A stretch of DNA of 64,000 bases from Cannabis sativa (GCF_029168945.1 NC_083601.1:69925595-69989594); one strand, 5' to 3'. Positions 43,033 to 56,150 are shown, numbered from the stretch's first letter. Numbers and translations are program-made. Notes: generated from the letters alone by a model not told the origin.

Positions 43033-43291
43033 ACTAATCTGAACAGCCTACGTAACCAAGAGCTAGTCTGGTCAGATCGTGATCAAAGAAAAACTTACTA
43101 ATGCCACTTATTTGGAAATTAAAAGCATGCGCTTAATCTACTATCAGGCTACTAACATGCTCCCTAAAAGGCTTTTCTTAAATCATACTACTAAATAACG
43201 TACTAAGCAATAAAAACGAGCTATCTGTTGATGGTGATTGTACATGTCGTGACGATCTTCGGAAGACAACCTGGCGGCTCTGATACCAAAT
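43033..43291 (-). other. G2 5' untranslated region and primer binding site
   Basis: Between gag and LTR. The complement of 43275-43291 reads ATTTGGTATCAGAGCC, a canonical initiator-Met tRNA primer site directly next to the LTR. Confidence 0.85.
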
Positions 43292-45070
43292 TGTAACACC
43301 TTAACTAGCATAGGCGTGTTATTATAATTTTAAACATACTGTGCAGATCGTTGCTAATCAACGAGGTTATTGAAAATCGTGAATAATTAAAATTTCCTTA
43401 TTTAATTAAAAATTTAAAGTATTACATATATAACATTTCGGGATCCCGTTTACAAAAAAAAATTTACAAAAGTTGCTATACATATAATCAAAAGTTTGTC
43501 ACCTAGAGACTATACAGCAAAAGCCTCGATGTCCCAAAGATCGTACGCTCCAGGCCTAACCTCCCTGACATGTACAATCTTCACCTGCTCGTACTCACGA
43601 CACCTCAACTTTAGCCTTTCCCATACTTACACATAAAAATAGTAATGTGAGTCGAGAGACTGAGTAAGAATAGCATAACATATAACATACAAATAACTCG
43701 GGTTATAACATGGGGCCCATACACCCGATCATAACCCTAATCCCCGTGTCCCACACGGTACTTAGTCTAGAACATTCATAAGACAATACTATCAACCATA
43801 ATGTCAGCCTATACTCAATGTGCTAGTCATACTCTAACCAAATTGATGTGACAGCATCGATTAGTATTTTAGCCAACATACATTTATCAGTAATCCGTAC
43901 AACTCTATGTATACTATTACCACTATCAATGTAATCTAACAGGCATATGCATGATATTATACTAATCTTACCTTGATTCCGAATTCAGGTGTGCCTCCCA
44001 ACCTGAGTGGAACAACTGCTCGGCGAGTTACAGGCTCCTAAATAACATCAATCATAACAAAGATAAGTGACACGCTAAATCACTTTTCAGGGACTTAAAC
44101 TCGAAACTAAAATTTTCCCTATCGATGAATAGCATAGCAATACCCTAAACAACACAAAAATGGGAAAAACTAGGGTTCCCAAAACTGCCCCAATCGGTAG
44201 ACCGGTTCCCCAATCGGAATTCCAGTTCTGTGGGGTTTCCTCGGGACCAACTGGAATTCCGGTTCTGCCGCAGTCCCACTCGGTCTGCGGGAATCATCAA
44301 AAAAAATCCATATCTCAACCAAATCAATCCCAATTCACATGAAACCTTCCAGACCTGTTCTAAACATCCTAAAGATCATTTTCCAAGCAACAAAACTAGT
44401 ACCCAAACTCAGAAACAAGAAATGCCATGAAAGCTCCAAGTTTGAATTCTAAAACTCAAAACTTGCTTAAACCTTCAAACAACTACTTATTCATGCTTAA
44501 CTCAACATAATAAATCATATTTTAACTACAGAATTCAACAACTGACAACTACAGCAACCACAGCAGCAAAAACACCATTTAATGCAAAAATCTCTAACGT
44601 AAAACTCAAGAAAACCAAGAAGGAGTTAGAAGGAGCTTACCTAAAGCTTGAAACCACTTAAACCTTGCTGAAAATCACTTGAATTTGGAGAGAAAATCCA
44701 AAACCCTAAATGGTTCTCTAGTGTTCGAAAAGAGAGAGAGAGCTTGAGAGAAAATGTTTGCTTTTTGTCTAATTTAATCTTTTAATGAAAAATGAATAAA
44801 AAGAAAAGGTTTTGTTTGCTTACATTCAGCCTAAGCATAAACTGATAATCAGTTATTAACTTAAATTAAATCCACAAAATACAAAAGACAAATGGGGTAA
44901 AATGACCATTTTTCCCCTCCCACAGTAAAAGTAATAAAATTACACTAAGGGGTATTTTGGGAAATTCTAGAATCCCGACTAATTCTGACATTCCCAATGT
45001 CTAAACTATTGTCCCGCTATACCAAAAGTACTAAGATGTGATTCTAATAGCCAAACACAGCGTTCCAATG
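43292..45070 (-). repeat. G2 5' LTR, main part
   Basis: Begins TGTAAC next to the primer site. Layout and short blocks match the G1 LTR (for example CCTGAGTGGAAC near 43999 and a CCGG-rich patch at about 44185-44280), but overall it is well diverged. It is interrupted at 45070 by the LINE. Confidence 0.8.
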
Positions 45071-45189
45071 TTTTTTTTTTGAACAAAAGGAACTTTTTAT
45101 TCAAAAAGGACAAAACAAATACAAAGGCTAGGCAGGAGGAACAAACCAACTACCACAAAAAAAAAAAAACCACACCAGATACTGAGCTA

Positions 45190-46744
45190 TTACCAGCTAT
45201 TTACAACACTCAACACATATTGATCTTTATTCTTTTGGTTCTTACAATGAGCCCCAACAACTCTAGCCTTAACAATACACTTGATTTCCTTACTAAGGGA
45301 AGAAACATTGTTACAAACATCGTTAAAGAGGCAATCATTCCTATTCTTCCAAAACATGTAGAGCACGGTAGATATGATAGCATTTAGGACTGCTGCAGCA
45401 AGATCAGTTTTTGCAGGTTTGATTTGGTGAAAATCACTTAAATAGCTCGGCCAGTTCAGAACACCAGACCAACCTTCAACCCTATTAATCAACTTTTTTG
45501 CAAAGATACAATCAATGAATATGTGATTATGGGACTCAAGAGCCATATCACAAACCACACATAAACCAGAAGCAATAGGAAGGAACCTGCTTAGAATGTC
45601 TCGAGTGAGCAAATGTTCATTTATAATTTGCCAATAAATGAACCTATGCTTAGGAACAACGAGTTTGTGCCAGACATTAGTTGCATAGGGGACCTTAGCA
45701 GCCCCTATCATTTCATCATAGAATCTCTGCAATTTGAATTTACAACCGGGAGAAGTAAGATTCAATAACCTTACATTCGTTGTGTTTCGAATCTTTAGAA
45801 GCTTCTTAAAATACCAACTTACATCAGGTTTCACCAGATAAGACCAAACATCCTGTCCCTTTAAATAAATTGAGTTGATCCATTTCACCCAAAGGTTGTC
45901 TTGCTTGTTGGATAGAGCCCACAAGTGTTTAGCTATCAAAGCCACATTCCATAATTTCCCTTCTCTGAACCCAATACCACTAGAATGTTTGGGAAGGCAA
46001 ACTTTTCCCCAAGAGGGGGTGTGGAGTTTGCTCCTGTTTCCATTCATTCCCCAAAGAAAGTCTCTACATTTCTTATCAATGGCTGCAACTATTTTTTGGG
46101 GTAAGATGAAAAGGCTCATCCAAAAAGTACGAATGCCAAGAAGCACAGATTGAATTAACTGAGCACGGCCAGCAAAGGAGAGGTTCCTACTTGCCCAACC
46201 TTTTAACTTCAAGCTGAGCTTATCTAAAATCACACCACAATCAAAAGGCTTCCATTTAGTTGGTCTTAGCTTTACACCCAAATATTTGAGGGGAAACGTT
46301 CCCTCTTCCATTTGAGTTAGAGCCAAGATATTGATTTCGGTTTCCTTAACCCCTCCAAAATAAACATCGGATTTCTTCTTATTTGCTGAAAGACCAAACG
46401 CTTGGCAAAATTCCCGAAAAGCTTCATTAACTTACTCCACAGACTTCATGTTCCCTTTACAGAAGATAATGACATCATCAGCAAAATAGAGGTTGGTTAA
46501 TCTAAGATTCTTACAAAGGGGGTGGAAGCCAAACCCTTTTTTGTTCGAAACCTGAGATAAAAGCCTCGACATGTATTCCATTATCAACACAAACAGCAGA
46601 GGAGATAAGGGGTCTACTTGGCGAAGATCTTTTTCTCCTTTAAAGGAACCTTGAATCCGACCATTGAGTAAAAGGAAGTAATTCGTACCTCTCAAGCAAA
46701 CAAGCAGCCAATGAATAAATCTCGAAGGGAAGCAAAGGCTGTTT
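45190..46744 (-). pseudogene. LINE ORF2, C-terminal half (RT end and zf-RVT)
   Basis: The second part of ORF2. It contains LRQVDPLSPLLFVLIMEYMS (about 46560-46622), the RT catalytic core FADDVIIF with FADD at 46475-46486, the LKYLGVKL motif near 46255-46280 and a zf-RVT region (VPKHRFIYWQIINEHLLTRD, then CVVCDMALESHNHIFIDC, about 45500-45670). It ends at 45190. A break occurs near 46327-46431 and a stop at about 46434. RT would copy LINE RNA at the nicked target. Confidence 0.88.
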
Positions 46745-48623
46745 CGTTGGAATTTATTTTACCAGGATCTTAGATCTACTCACAAGTATGTTTATTAACA
46801 TCCTAAATAAAAACTTTCTAAAACGATAAATTAAACAAATATAAAGTTTAAGAAACCTTACATTGGGTGCAGCGGAATTAAATGACTCCTTCTGTTCAGA
46901 TCTCTAACCCTTGTATCCTTTCTGTAGCAGAGTATTATCAAGATCTGAACCTGGATCTCTTTCTCTGAATCCTTGATGCTGAGTCTCCTTTGCTGATGAT
47001 CTTTCTTCACGATCTTCCTCACTATGATTGAGGTATTGCTTGCTGTGTGTGGGCACTACTCTAATCACTAGGGTAAGTTCGAAATATGAAGGAAGAAGAG
47101 AGAGAGAGAGTGGCGGCTAAGGAAGAGAGAGGAGGCTCAGGTTTTTCTGATTCAGAAAGTGTAATTTTCCTGAAGCCTTCACTATCTATTTATAGCATTC
47201 CACTAGGGTTAGGTTTGAATTATTTGGCATTAAAATAATGAAAATATCAACTTAAAAAACCTACAAAGGTGGCCGGCCATGGCTTAGTGGATTGGGCCTT
47301 GCTTTTTGCAATTTTGCAATTTTAACACTCTTGTATCTGATTTTCTCAAAAATGCCAATTTCCCAATTCAACCATTTAAATGCCAATTCTAACTATTTAT
47401 TAACTATAAATAATTATTAAATAATATTGTCATTTATCATATTTATTAATTGAACCATACAAAGTATCATAATTAACAAATATGCCCCTATTAACTCTTT
47501 CTTTACAATTTCGCCCTTACTTAGTGAAAATTTCACAAATAGACATAGTCTAACTTGTGAATTATAATTGATTAATAAAAACCAATTACATGAGTCTTAC
47601 CAACAATATTATCTCAACTAGTGCGGGGACCATGGGTCTATATAACCGAGCTTCCAATAAGTAGATCAAGAATTTAGCACTAAAATTCACTAACTTATTA
47701 ATTCTTCGTTGAATCCACGCATAGAACTTAGAATTGCACTCTCAGTATATAGAATGCTCTATATGTTCCACCATATAGACACATCATTAGTTATCCATTG
47801 TTATAATCCTAATTTGATCACTGATCCTCTATATGAATTATCTACACTGTAAAGGGATTAAATTACCGTTACACCCTACAATGTATTTATTCCTTAAAAC
47901 ACTTGACCCCGTATAAATGATATTTCAGCTTATGTGAAATGAGTACACCACCATTTATGTTCGTTTGTTCAAGCTCGAAGGAGATCATCCTTTGCTTACT
48001 ATTCACCAAATAGAAGCTATAGATTCCATGTTTATGATAACGCTCCCACTCAATTGCACTACTGTGTTCCCAAAATATACGTATCACCTTGACCTAAAAG
48101 TAGGCTTAACTAACAAATCAAAGAACACGAATAGCTTCTCGAGATTGAGCCTAATCATATCAGGATTAAGATCATTTGATCTAGGATCAACTAGGCGATA
48201 TTGACTTGAATAGATATTACGGTAAGTTTAATAAATGTAAGTTAAAGTTTAATATCGGTCCCTTCCGATGCATACTCCATGCATCCAACCTGAGCTTTAC
48301 TTTAACCAATGCTTTTGAAAGAACATAGCACTTCTCCAAATGCAAGTAAACTCTGTTGTAGATTATCATATCAGTAAAACCCTATGTCTGATAAATCTAG
48401 GAAACTTTATTCACACAGTCATGTTTACTTTCCAATGTGTTGACGACACAATAAACAGGATCAGGTATGTGAAAAGGGTTTCAGATGAATTCATACATTA
48501 TGTACATATAATCATGAAATAAATCATGTGAACCATGCAACATTAAATGTTATTTCTGATCTATATTAATAAGTAAATGTGATTATATTGAAAAGAGTTT
48601 TATTTAGGGCATAAAACGCAACA
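46745..48623 (-). repeat. Solo copia LTR inserted in the LINE
   Basis: An LTR of the Copia-B/D type, reversed, with plus-strand ends CGTTGG (mutated TGTTGG) and GCAACA. A perfect TGTTT TSD lies at 46740-46744 and 48624-48628. No internal region is present, so it arose by recombination between the two LTRs of a former full element. It cuts ORF2 RT between FVEEILNML on one side and the LLVCLRGTNYFLLL segment on the other. Confidence 0.93.
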
Positions 48624-48628
48624 TGTTT

Positions 48629-50420
48629 AATATTTCTTCCACAAAGTGCCAGTCCACCGTGTCATAAGCCTTGCTCAAATCAATCTTCATTATGCATCTT
48701 GCAGAAACATTTCTTCTATTGTATCCTTTGAAGAGGTCTTCGAAGATCATGATGTTATGAGCAAGGAGTTTGTTTTTAACAAAGCCCCCTGGTTGTCGCT
48801 CACCAAACAATAAAGAACCTCTGCCAGTCTACAGCAAATCATCTTCGATATGCACTTATACACAGTGTTGCAGCAGGCTATCAGATGATAATTACTGGCA
48901 TCCTTAGGATCTTGAGTCTTCGGGATTAGAGTAATGATAGCATCCTTCAAAGATATTGGCATTGAACCCTCTTCAAAGAAGTTGAGAATGGCCTTAGAAA
49001 CATCCGCCCTAATCTCTTTCCAGAGGCTCTTGAAAAACCCCAAACCAAAACCATCTAAGCCAGGGCTCTTGGTAGAATGGATTCCGAACATAGCCTTCTT
49101 GACATCTTTTTCATTAAAGGGTCTGATGAGTTTGGCTTGTTGTTCTAAATTCAGAGTTGGCCTTTGTTGGAGACAATCCTGATCCAACCTCCTAGTAGCT
49201 GAACTTTTCTTGCCCATAAAGTTCCTGAAATTGTTAAGAAAATGTTCCACTACTTCAGAGTAGTCATCAACAATTTTACCATTTGACTCAAACATTGTAA
49301 TCCGATTTTCCAGTTTCCTTTTTTTCATTAAAGAATGGAAATACTTGGTGTTATCTTCCCCATTCTACAGCCAAGAAACTTTACTTTGTTGTCGAAGGAA
49401 ACAAGAGTATTGTTCCAACGCAGCAGCATACTCTTGGCCTAGCCTATTCTCTTCCTGAAGCAAGTGGCTGTTATTAGGATCGCTGGCCAAATTCTCTGGA
49501 GCTGTAATGAAATCAGCTTTGCACCGATTATCGAGATTCACTACATCACCAACCTCGTTCCTGTTAAACTTCTTTAAAACATGTTTCACTCTCAGCAGCT
49601 TCTTCTCTAAGTCACCAACTGTATTAGCATCAGAAAATCTATTCTAGCAACATAACACCCTCTCACGAAAGCAACTATGGAAGGACCAATGGTTACAATA
49701 CCTCAAGGGTTAAATGCCCACATTGCCAATTCTATTACTCTTGACGATGCAATAACTATGATCCGAGATACAATCCCACTTGAAGCAGGCTTCGGGGTTG
49801 GGGAATTGATCTAACCAATCTTCATTAATAAGGACATGGTCCAATTTGGAGAAGATTCTGGTTCCCATATCATGCTTGTTAGTCCAAGTGTAGACGGCCC
49901 CGGAGCAACAAATTTCTTCCACTTGGCCTAAAGAAAGCCAATTTTGAGCATCCTCAACGTCTTTGGTCATGATTTGCTTACCACCATTCCTATCTTGGAA
50001 ATTAAATATCGCATTAAAATCTCCAAGAATTAACAAAGGCCTATTTAACATACCCAACGCAGCCAACTTCTCAAATAACAACTTCCTCTCGGCGGGGCAA
50101 CTGCTACCATAAACCGCAGTGAAATAGAACTCCTCTATCAAACCAACTATCTTCACTTTGCAGTGAATAAATTTCTCATTATCCAACAACACCTCAACAT
50201 GCACAAACTTCGCTTGCCAAATAAAAATTATTCTTTTACTACTAGCAATGCTCGAAAAAAATTACCCATTAAGAAAACTCATACCTATCATATCTCTCAC
50301 CTTATCATGATTTATTTTTGTTTCAAGAAGGGCTCCAAGCCCAACCTTATTTTCTCTACAAATTTCTAACACCGATCTCTGCTTATCCCTTTTATTCAAG
50401 CCTCTGACATTCCAACCCAT
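48629..50420 (-). pseudogene. LINE ORF2, N-terminal half (endonuclease and RT start)
   Basis: An apurinic/apyrimidinic-type endonuclease starts at about 50420 with MGWNVRGLNKRD. Its motifs are LILGDFNAIFNFQDRNGG (about 49985-50040), SKLDHVLINEDW (about 49810-49850) and SDHSYCIV (about 49745-49770). The RT start follows: SPGLDGFGLGFFKSLWKEI (about 49010-49070), ALITLIPK-type DAIITLIPKTQDP (about 48900-48940) and IMKIDLSKAYDTVDWHFVEEI (about 48625-48690). Stops and frame breaks lie near 50210, 49650-49710, 49365 and 48830. Confidence 0.88.
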
Positions 50421-51712
50421 TATGTTGCAGACTTCCATGGATTGACAGTAGTGGAAGTAACCAAGTCCTCAACAACCTGTTCAGAAAGAACCTCATATCC
50501 ATTGCTTATTGTAGCCTTCTCATCATTCATAGCAACCTGTTTTGATCCTCTCTTACGAGGAGTAAGCCAAACCTCTTTGGAACTAGTGTCATCACTAATC
50601 TGCTGTTTATTTTCTCCCTTGCCGTGAGTCTTCTCTGCTTGACAGCCTCCTTCTCCCACTCACTCACCTCCTATTTCAGATCCTACCTTCACAGTATCAG
50701 TTTTTTCAGCAACCGTAGCCTTACTTCTCTGCTCTGCATTTCCCTTCTTCTTCCAAACAGCACCCTTCTCTTCGTTACAGTTCCCTATTGTATGTCCAAG
50801 TAAGTCACAAGCTCCAAACTTTTATGGAAGCCATTCGTATTCCACACTCTGTTTAACCAATTGTTTCATTTCATTTATATATGCTATAGTTTTTGGTGGA
50901 TGATTAGAATTCTCCATATCCACCAAGACCCTAGCATATTTGATCATAGTTCTGCTCTGCGTAACCTTGTCAGCCATTATAGGTTTTCCTATGGTACTCA
51001 CAAGCGCACTAAGATTGTTCTTCCCCCAATATTGAAACCCAAGACCATTTAGCCGAACCCAAATTGGGATAGATTTCACCATTCTTACTGAATCCATGTC
51101 CATTGTCCAGGGTCTAAGCACAACAGGTTTCTTATCAAAATGAATAACCCCTGTTTCCATAATCAGATTCCTAGTCTCCTCATCCCTGAAACTCATTAAA
51201 TTAAATCCAGAGTTGATTCTCGCAATCCTTTCAATACCCAGGTTCCCCCAAACTCTTTGGATAAACCCCTCAAAAACCTTGAATAGCGGGTACACTCCTA
51301 GAACAATAAAGACAATAGAGTTTTTCCAGAATGAAGCTTCACATTCAACCTCATCTAAGTCCAATTTAAAAACAAATTGGTCCCCTATTTTCATAGGTTT
51401 AGTGAATTCAAGACGTGTGGATGGAGTACAAACCTGATTGGACTTGAACTTGCTCCAGACGTCCTTAGCTTGGGCACTAAAATCCTCTTTCTCGACTTTT
51501 TCAACCCAACTCACTGGTTTGGGGGAAGCAAGTAACTCAGTCGGTCCCTCTTCAATTGCATCTCCTTCTAAGTTTTCGCAAGTGTGTAGGAAAACCTCAT
51601 TCGCAGGTGGTTCATCCCCTTCAGGTTGGATTTAAGGGAGGTCACCAGCCTCCGTCTTGACTATCGCCGTGCTCTTAGTCGGCTTCGAAACCGTCCGTTT
51701 CTTCTTCGCCAT
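50420..51712 (-). pseudogene. LINE ORF1 (DUF4283 and zinc knuckle)
   Basis: An RNA-binding ORF1 protein of plant L1 elements. ATG at 51712 (MAKKKRTVSKPTK), with a stop at about codon 26. The body (50822-51514) has a DUF4283-type domain, including PVVLRPWTMDMD and IPIWVRLNGLGFQYWG. A single CCHC-like knuckle follows (FGACDLLGHTIGNC, about 50770-50815) after a stop at 50820. The tail is hydrophilic, and a stop lies near 50660. The ORF ends at 50420 where the ORF2 frame begins. Confidence 0.85.
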
Positions 51713-51760
51713 GAGAGGAAACTGAGGGTTTCACACGCCTAATTCCACCGCGTTCCAGTG

Positions 51761-51949
51761 TTACTGGGCACAAAACATGCAAAATTATAAAATTTCCATA
51801 TATGACATATAAAATGCATTTTGAATTCAAATAAATCATCATAAATTAATAATTTAGAATTAATAAATAATTTTCATAATTAAACCATAATTATCTGCTA
51901 ATTTCTAAATTTAATTGAATTGGTTTATGTATGCTAATTAGGACATGTG
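51761..51949 (-). repeat. G2 5' LTR, remaining part beyond the LINE
   Basis: After the LINE TSD the G2 LTR resumes. The stretch aligns loosely with the last 190 bp of the G1 LTR (for example CAAATAAAT near 51827 and TAAACCATAATTAT near 51880). The exact LTR end is not certain, and GGACA at 51949 is my best guess. Confidence 0.45.
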
Positions 51950-52891
51950 GAAAGTTGTTTGAAAAAAGTTCTAGTACTTGCTTGCTTGCTATTTGAGGCG
52001 AAATAATAAATTATGTATGATTAGGAAAGTAATTTAGGTATTTTTTGGATCGATTGTGTCTTTCAAGCCATCCCTGTAATTTTATCCTAGTTACCCTTTT
52101 TGAGCCTTAACCTATTTTTTGTTTCTACACATATTGAGCCTAACAAAAGATAAACCCATGGCAATTTAATGATTTAACCCTAATTATACCATAAATAGAT
52201 CTTTAGTTTGCGGGAATATGCATGGGAAGTTGTTCTATGTGTGTGGGAATAAGTGTGAAATTGAGAGAATATGAAAAACATTTAGATTGACAGCAAATTG
52301 AAAAAAAAGAAGAAAAAAAAAGTAAAGAAAGAAAAATCTGACAACCAGCGTCAAATTCAGAAAAAATAAATATAAAATTGTTGCAATCTTATTGAAAAAA
52401 TAAATATCTCTCATGTAACTAGAAAAAAGGGTCTTGGGATTGTGTGAAAATATTTTGGGGTGACATGATTGGAGAAACTTATGGTATAGACAAGCCTAAA
52501 TGACCATGTAATGTACTCTTACCTAAACCTAACACTACAAGCCTAGAAAGATCTTCTGATTCTTAGTTGTGCATTTATTTATATTAGTGTTGAATAGTAA
52601 GTATTGCAAGCATATGGAATTTTGGGTTAGTAGATTGATGATTGTAGTTGGCATGCATAAAATGGTTTAATTGTTAGTTAATTGCATTTTATGATTTCAT
52701 GAGCTAAATGAAAATAAATTGAAATCTGTCACGGGTGTAATTGATCTGAAATTCTGGATTATATGCATAAGTGAAATTTTTCAATCATGTTATTGCAGCT
52801 TCTTGAAATTACTCATGTTCGGGATATTGACTTTTTTATTATTTATTTGTATTTTACTCGAGGACGAGTAAAAGCTTAGTTTGGGAGAATT
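51950..52891 (+). other. 3' UTR of a Tat-like gypsy element
   Basis: No ORF is seen. The end carries CTCGAGGACGAGTAAAAG (52857-52874) followed by TTAGTTTGGGAGAATT up to the LTR. This is the hallmark 3' end and polypurine tract of the Tat (Ogre/Retand) lineage, where CGAGGACGAGCA followed by AAGTTTGGGGGA is widespread. Assignment rests on this motif, and no Tat protein domain is in the window. Confidence 0.65.
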
Positions 52892-54289
52892 TGTTAGGTT
52901 ATTTTTAGTATTAATTTTAGATTAAGTTTAGTATATTTTGAATTTAGTTTTAATCATGTTTGGAGCATTTTCACGCTTTTTTATCTTTTATTTTTGCAGA
53001 TTTCAAATAGAAGAAGATTAGAAAATATTAAAGGAATAAGATAAAAAAAAAAGATAAAAAAATCTCACAAAAAGATGATATATAAAATAGATAAAATTGT
53101 ACAAGAAAATAATGCTGAAATTCAAGCATGAATTCGATTATTTTCTGGTTAGATTTTGGAAAAAGTCAAAGCATAAAAGTTTTATATCTCTCTTTTATCT
53201 TTCCGAAACATCTTGAATCGTCCAATTCCAAGTAATATCGAGAGAGTTATTTCCAAAATACTATCAGTCAACAAAGTAGAAAAATCACCGTCGAAACGAA
53301 GCCATGTAGTGAAACTCCAACACGGGCAACGACCCAGCCCTTGTGGGGCCGCGGCCGCGCCCCTAAACTGTACAAAAATAATATTTTTCTCTCATGTGGG
53401 CTTTGGTGGTTTCCTAATTCGAATATGCACTTTTAACATGTGCATTTTAACATCTTTTTAGTCCCGGAAAGCCTGTATAAAGGGTGAACTAGAGTTGATT
53501 TTAGGGAGAAAATTTAGAGGGATAAAGGAGTACAAATTTCAGAGACAGAAGTCAATGATGGAGGCATTCTGTAGAGGGTTTTCAGCATTATTTTATTCTC
53601 TATCTCTTCTCTTTCTTAAAGTTGATATGTGTGATTTTGATTCCATTAACATGTGTAGCTAAACACTTGATTAGGGTCTAGATGGATGTTGTTTGACATT
53701 ATTTGATGGTTTTAATATGATTTATTTTCCCCCTAATTTCTATGTATTCTATTTCGTTTGTGCCTAATTTCTTTTTCTTGCCTGGCCATCAATTAACTGT
53801 TTTATGATTTCGATGCGAGATCTGAGAAGTGAGGGTCAATTATGCTATAGTGAAATAGAACTGAATTTCGATATAGGACGAGAGTACTATATTTTTTAGA
53901 TAGCTTATAGGGTTTCTATGTTTAATGATTGTTGCATGTTAAATTTATCACGAGAGTAGAAAGTTTGCATGTAAATGAGATTTATATATCTGAGAAAACT
54001 ATAAATTACCTTAGTAAACCTGCTATTACATAGAAATTGATAATAGGAAGATAATCATAATAAGCCATATTTAATAGATAAAATTGAAATTGAAGCCCTA
54101 GTTTTTATTAACTGTTAATTTTCTTAAATTGTTTCTCCTTTTACTGTTTTTATTATTTTTTAGTTTTAACTTATTCTTAATTTTTATTTAACCAAATAGT
54201 AGTAAAAGTTTAGTTTTAACGTACTTAACTACAATCCTCGTGGGATCGATCTCTCCCTTGGTGAGTCTAGTACTTGTAAATGATACGTG
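52892..54289 (+). repeat. Tat-like LTR, 5' part
   Basis: Starts TGTTAGG right after the polypurine tract. It includes a GC-rich GGGCCGCGGCCGCGCCCC block near 53346-53364, a TATA box at 53476-53484 and CCTCGTGGGATCGATC near 54236-54251, a string common near the ends of Tat LTRs. It is interrupted at 54289 by Copia-E. The rest is not seen in the window. Confidence 0.65.
53476..53484 (+). promoter_or_regulatory. TATA box in the Tat-like LTR
   Basis: TATAAAGGG at about 585 bp into the LTR, a plausible Pol II core promoter. Confidence 0.55.
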
Positions 54290-56150
54290 TGTTGGGTTTT
54301 GTGCCCTAAATAAAACTCATTTCAATATAATCAGATTTACTAGTTAATAAAGATCAGAAATAACATTTTATGTTGCATGGTTCACATGATTTATTTCATG
54401 ATTATAAATTCTATTAAGTCCAGAACATATGTATTTGTTAATGATTATAGTGTTGTCAACACAGTGGAATATAATCTTGAATATATGTTCCAAAGTTTAA
54501 TTCCCTGATTTGTCAGTTCATTGGATTTAGACTGGCATGATAATCACCAATAGGTCAGCTTACACCTTGGATAAGTGTAATGTCATTTCCAGGGCATTGG
54601 CAAAGTTTACCAGTATCGGATGTATGGAGTATACATCGGAAGGGACTCATATTGAGCTTTGATTAGATACGTAAAGTTACCGTAATATCTATTAAATTTA
54701 ATATCACCTAGTTTATCCTAGATCAAATGATCTTAATCCTGATATGGTTAGGTTCGATCTCAAGAGTATTATACATGTTCTTTGATTTGTTAGTTAAGCC
54801 TACTTTTGGGTCAGGGTGATACGTACATTTTGGGAACATGGTAGTGCAATTGAGTGGGAGCGCTAATCATAGATATGGAATCTATAGCTTCTATAGGTAT
54901 TTAGAATTGAAACGATTATTTCCTTCGAGCTTGCTAAATAAAGATAAATGATAGAACGTTCATTTTAGTGACAATATTAGTTTACTAAATATCATTTATA
55001 GGTGGCAAGTGTTTTAAGGATAAAATACATTGAAAGGGTGTAAGGGTAATTTTATCCCTATGCAATGTAGATCATCTATAGAGGATCATTGATTATTGGG
55101 ATTAACAGTAGATAATTTATAGCGTATTTATATCGTGGAACATATAGAGCGTTCTATATGACTGAGATTGCAATTCCAAGTTCTATGCGTGGATGCAACA
55201 AGGAATTAATAAATCAGTGGATTTACTTGGTAAATTTTGGGTCTGCTTATTGGAAGCTCGATTATATAGGCTCATGGTCCCCATACTAGTTGAGACCATA
55301 CTGCTTCTAAGACTCAGTTAATTGATTTCAGTTAATCAATTATAATTCTAAAATTAGACTATCTCTAGTTTATGAATTTTTCACTAAGCAAGGGCAAAAT
55401 TGTGAAGAAAAGAGATTCTAGGTCTTATTTATTAAGTCTAATTAATAAATATATTAAATGACAATATTATTTAATAATTATTTTTTAGTTATTAAATAAT
55501 TGGAATTGGCATTTAAGTGGTTAAATTGGAAAATTGGCGTTTTTGAGAAAATGAGATGGAAAAATGACAAAATGGCAAAATAGCAAAGTGGAGCCCAATC
55601 CACATCCTATGGACAGCCACTTAGTGTGAATTTTACCATTTATTTTTCTATTATTTTAGTGCCAAATAATTCTAACCTAAACATAGGTGGTTACCTATAA
55701 ATAGATAGTGATGGCTCACACTTAAAGTTTGATGAAATTTAACTTTCAGAAATTTTCCTAAGCCTTCTTTCTCTATAGGCCGAAATCACCTTCCCTCTCT
55801 TTTCTTCTTCAAATTTTTTTCAGCCTTGAGTGATAGAGTGAGTGCCCACACACATCAAGTGGTATCTCAATCATAGTGTGTAAGACTGTGAAGAATCCAA
55901 TCAATAAGAAAGAGAATCGGACTCAAGAAGGAGAGAAAGAGATCCAGGTTCAGATCTTGATAATGCTCTGCTACAGAAAGGAGTCAAAGGGCTAGAGATC
56001 TGAACCGAAGGAGTCATTATATTTCGTTGCACCCAATGTAAGGTTTTCTTAAACCCTTATGTGTCTATTTCATTGTTTTAGAATTCATATTAGGATGTTA
56101 ATGAAACATACTTGTTAGTAAATCTGGATCCTAGTAAAATATTTCCAACA
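54290..56150 (+). repeat. Copia-E 5' LTR
   Basis: 1,861 bp, of the same family as the Copia-A and -C LTRs but clearly diverged from both. TATA box at 55695-55704. Confidence 0.92.

Larger units (their letters stand above)
45071..51749 (-). mobile_element. L1-type LINE, near full length
   Basis: A non-LTR element on the minus strand. The 3' end has a short oligo(T) on the plus strand (45071-45080), and ORF1 starts only 37 bp from the 5' end. The flanking duplication is GCGTTCCAATG (45060-45070) and GCGTTCCAGTG (51750-51760), 11 bp with one difference. It has ORF1 (50420-51712) and ORF2 with endonuclease, RT and a C-terminal zf-RVT region. It lies in the 5' LTR of G2 and is split by a solo copia LTR. 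Without that LTR it is about 4.8 kb. Confidence 0.9.
40459..51949 (-). mobile_element. G2: second Ty3/gypsy chromovirus, partial
   Basis: The minus-strand relative of G1. In this window it has the 5' LTR (43292-45070 and 51761-~51949, split by a LINE), a 5' UTR with primer site, gag, protease and RT. Copia-A cuts it just after RT, so RNase H, integrase and the 3' LTR would lie left of the window. The right boundary is placed by loose alignment to the end of the G1 LTR and is uncertain by perhaps 100 bp. No TSD could be read. Confidence 0.8.

Noticed and set aside
53213..53461. An 82-codon plus-strand ORF
   Set aside because: It lies within the Tat-like LTR upstream of its TATA box, with no recognisable domain.
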